The notes under the pieces: model-generated
Database searches by the model: none
The model's input: the letters and a program-made list of their open reading frames with translations, nothing else
Told to the model about the DNA's origin: nothing
Translations under genes and position numbers: made by a program
In this document: piece by piece, positions 60,701 through 64,000 of the stretch
Numbering within the stretch: position 1 is the first letter of the stretch
Layout of the letters: each line of letters opens with the position of its first letter
NCBI GenBank assembly: GCA_019614645.1
Contig: JABWDB010000047.1
Span: 806,001 to 870,000, forward strand
DNA: 64,000 nucleotides
Reading direction: 5' to 3'
Origin: Stratiolaelaps scimitus
Lineage: Eukaryota > Arthropoda > Arachnida > Mesostigmata > Laelapidae

Positions 60701-63700
60701 TAAGAGTCCTGGGTCCGGCAGGTTTAAAGAGGATGAAAGGAAGGTGATGTCGGCCGGGTAGGAGCTGTCGACCTAAAGGTAGCCCGGATGTTCCGAGCTG
60801 ATTGAGATCGCGTCATTACGTCGAAGGATTACAGCAATGGCGAGGCACTTCTCGTTTCGCCCATCCACTGCTCTCTCTTCTCGCTCGTAACCAACCACCG
60901 TTTGACGCCAATGCAGGGGTTTCACTCCGAGCTAGTGCACGGCCAGCCCGCCTTCCTAAGGCTCCTTAATGACCGTCGACTCATCACAACTTTATAAACT
61001 TGAAAACTCCGACGACCGGTCGCCCTATCCGTTCGTTGACTTATGTAGATCATGATCCTGAATCTACCACTCTCAGGACTCGGAACGCGGGCCTCGTTCA
61101 AAGAGACCTTTAAACACTCATCGGATGCGGCTTCGAGGCGCATTGGAACCACGAAGATGTAACATCGGTCTGGCTATCGTATTTATACTTATGTAAATGC
61201 GGTTCCACGAACACTCTGTCTCTGTTCGCAGGTCACCGAATGAAGTGATTTATTGTCTATTGTAATTTGTCTTCTCTTCAAAGACGGACACTCCGTCATC
61301 ATGAGCCTGAATATATTCGCTCAAGTTCTCCTCTCTCTGCTCCCTTCACAAACTCCGAATAATTGTGTTGCATGAGGATTCGAGGCGTTAAAGGCATAAT
61401 GCATCTTGAAAGTCATTCATCGGTATTTGGAGTTTTCCTCCACGTTCATATAACTCTGCTCGCATACTTGAGATCACGCTGTTGGCAATATTCATTTTGC
61501 GCGTTGACGAAGAAGAACGCACGTGAAAGACAAGCAGGATTTAAGCAAACTTTTCGGGACAGCTAAACGGCTTTATCCGGGAAACCGGGATTTGATCTCG
61601 CTGAAGGGACAAAGCAGAGGGCTGGGTACTGTGTGCTGAGATTGACCGCGTTGTCTTGGCAGACAGCGCTGGATACGGCCTGTCCTGATTCTGGGTCGAA
61701 AGGGGGCGACTTGACGACTTGCCAAGACGTCAGCACACAAAGGCCCGCTTAGTTGGCGTGTCAGATTAATTCTGCGTTAATCGACCTTTCTCTTTGAACC
61801 GAACAGGGCGTAATGCAGGGGTGGGCAACTGCTTAGGCCACAAGAGTAGTAGTTAGCTAACGCCGAGTAAGGACAATCCGAACGGTCCGTCCAACCAAGA
61901 TACAAAGTGCGTTCAAAATAAGGGGCCCTTTACTTAGCGTAGCTAGTTCTTTCCTCTCTGCCGCTTTTGCTGCCCTCAACCTCCTCCAACCTATCTATCG
62001 CCGAGGTCGACTCAGACCTGTACACTGGTAGCAATGTGATGCGATGGACCGTAGAGAGAGAAAGAGGGCCGCCCGCTCTGAGGACTATTTGCACGTCGTT
62101 CATTGCCACGAAGACTCTGCGTATCTTCGTCAGTCCATTCGCGTCCCCGCTGTGTTCGCTTTCTCGCTGAGGGCGTGACCAATGCGCTCCCTGTTCCTGC
62201 GATATCTACAGCTATGGCCACCGCTATTAACATGCCTAACGTATCGTCTCTCGACTGTACGAGAGTTGGTGTGTATTGAGCACGAAATCACCTCATAGGC
62301 AACGATAGCTGCAGCATTGCAGCAGACACAGCAACAATGTGACTACACACAAAAACTGGTAGCTCACTGCTTCCGTTCTTTTTTTGTCACTCAGGGCGAC
62401 TCACTCGCTCTGAGTATTAATCACGCTACAGCGCCCGTTCGCCTGTCGGCCTCTCGACATCGCCCAATGTGTTGACACTAACACTACGCGGCTCAACTTC
62501 TGGGTGTTGACATGCAAACGTGCCCCAAACATGTTTTCTACTTGCATCAACAGCTGCGACAGCGATCTCAACGGTCAGCCGCCACTCTTCTGTGATGGAC
62601 TCGCGCCGAGGCAGGCCACGGCCGCGCTGCCCGGTTGTAGCAGCAGCGGCCATCAACCAACTGGTTGAGCGAGCAGTTGTCTGTCCAGCTGTAGTAATCT
62701 GTGGTGTGGAGATCCAAGTGGTCAGGAGTGGAACAGTGCTGCAAGGCTGTTCAGCGAGTCTTGTCCATTTCAGCAAGTAACGCCTCTTCATCAACATTCC
62801 AGCCGCTTAGTAGGACCCACCCGTAGGACCCCTCAATCAGATCCGGCCAGCATGCACGACCCCCGGCGAATCCCCAACCAGCTGCTTGTGTTGTCCTTGC
62901 CCGTTGTCCTCGTACGTCGCCATCTATCCAGGCAACCAGTCCAGTCCGTCTGACGAAACGCTGCTCTCAGCTCGGCTTTCGGATAGCGTCAGCGAGTCAG
63001 CTCGCAGAAATGTCGAGTTAGCACGGTTTTACTGTGGCATTCGCCCGCTTGTCTTTGTTTCGACTCGAGAGACTTCTGAAAAGTACACCGCTTGAATCGG
63101 TCCCGTCGTCACACATGCAATACGTCATACAACTGTACATTTTCTACGACACTCGTGAGACAGTGTCAGTCATCATGGGAGAAGGAAGAACATTCAACAG
63201 TGGCTTAGTCAGTGCAAATTCGTCATAATGTACATTGTCATAGTTAGTTCTTTTGAGTAAGAATTGAGCCTATAGTGATGACGACGACGGGTGTAGTAAA
63301 ATTGTGGTCATCTGGTGAGGTCTGTTGATGAAGGCCGCTGTGCCGTCTCAGCATGTCTCCTTCGTAGCGCGCTATATGACCATGCTTTGATCCCGTTGTG
63401 GATCAAGGTCAGCCTCTGGTAGAAACGCCGGTGTACATCAAGACCGTAGGAGACGATACGCAAAATGAGCGCTTTTGCTGAACAGCGAAACACGGGATTG
63501 ACGTAAAGGCCGAAGCGAATGAAGGCCCAACACAAGCAGCATCTGTGCGTCCACGTGTCTACCATATGGGCTGTACGCATGGTGGTCCAGGGCCTTTATG
63601 AGAGGCTTTCGAAGGGCTGATTAGCTGCCGTCTTCTCCGTCCTTGCCTCCCACAACATAGACGTTCCCTCGATCATATGGACGTGTCCTCATACCCCTTC

Positions 63701-64000
63701 GCTCGTCGGCTGCTAGCCATCGATCTATTCGATCCTAAACCACCCTATCGCCGTTACCGCCATTCAACCTCCGTTATTTCTATCCGGACGCGTAATTAGC
63801 CCAATAACAGAGGGGTGGCTTGATGGATCACCCCAGCCCCTTCCAGTCTTCTAGCTATAGTATTCTATGTCGTAGCGTATATTTTCCTTTCCTCGTCGTG
63901 TCCCTACCTACGTTATGTCCAGCCGTTTAGTCGGGCCGAGGGTTGTCCAACGGCCGGATTCGACGGCCGGTGCTGCTCCAGCTGGACGAACGAACGAACG
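60701..64000. other. right-end DNA, no gene seen
   Basis: Unique sequence of moderate GC. No Shal upstream exon, RNA gene or known repeat was recognised. The window ends in a short CGAA tetranucleotide run. Confidence 0.4.

Noticed and set aside
1..64000. CRISPR arrays, bacterial operons, phage or integron structures
   Set aside because: No regularly spaced direct repeats, no dense co-directional ORFs and no bacterial gene families seen.

Overview
The window looks like arthropod nuclear DNA. It has no dense ORF array and no operons. Long stretches of non-coding sequence carry (TA)n, (GA)n/(CT)n, (CA)n and AAT microsatellites, tRNA-derived SINE copies and decayed retrotransposons. The one gene I can name is split by GT/AG introns several kilobases long. 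A chelicerate, for example a mite, would fit the protein sequence and intron sizes, but this is inference and the sequence alone does not prove it.

The named gene is the 3' half of Shal (Kv4 voltage-gated potassium channel), read on the minus strand. Three consecutive coding exons join in frame: 23745-23583 (end of the selectivity filter, S6, start of the cytoplasmic tail), 19606-19424 (conserved tail ending in the dileucine HHHLLRCLEKTT block) and 12008-11694 (DREFVELEVPYNG block to a UAG stop). After the UAG the frame stays open for 126 more codons, to 11316. A possible 147-nt cassette (11840-11694) would, if spliced, remove that UAG exactly. The first canonical AATAAA downstream on this strand is at 10779-10774. 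The exons for the N-terminus, T1 domain and S1-S5 were not found between 23.75 and 64 kb. They should therefore lie beyond the right edge, which would make 23.75-64 kb mostly one intron of at least 40 kb, possibly with nested elements.

Layout: 1-10.8 kb is downstream flank with no supported gene and is G/T-rich on the plus strand in parts. 10.8-12.0 kb is the Shal 3' end. The 12.0-19.4 kb intron contains a broken, internally deleted BEL/Pao LTR-retrotransposon remnant (about 15.7-16.75 kb, same strand as Shal) and a 93-nt direct repeat around it. The 19.6-23.6 kb intron holds two SINE copies. 23.7-64 kb is non-coding as far as I can support. It contains fragments of two non-LTR retrotransposons (33.6 kb plus, 47.9-48.1 kb minus), another SINE (54.2 kb), tRNA-like relics, a perfectly sized foldback (43.55 kb), many TA runs, and GC/CT-rich blocks (28-31.6, 44.8-46, 48.6-50.5, 52-54, 57-58.4, 59.6-60.7 kb) that could be regulatory or unrecognised exons.

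The most interesting signals are the two possible C-terminal forms of Shal and a SINE family that shares a 47-nt identical 3' tail with a locus lying just downstream of a LINE reverse-transcriptase fragment. I found no convincing wholly new system.
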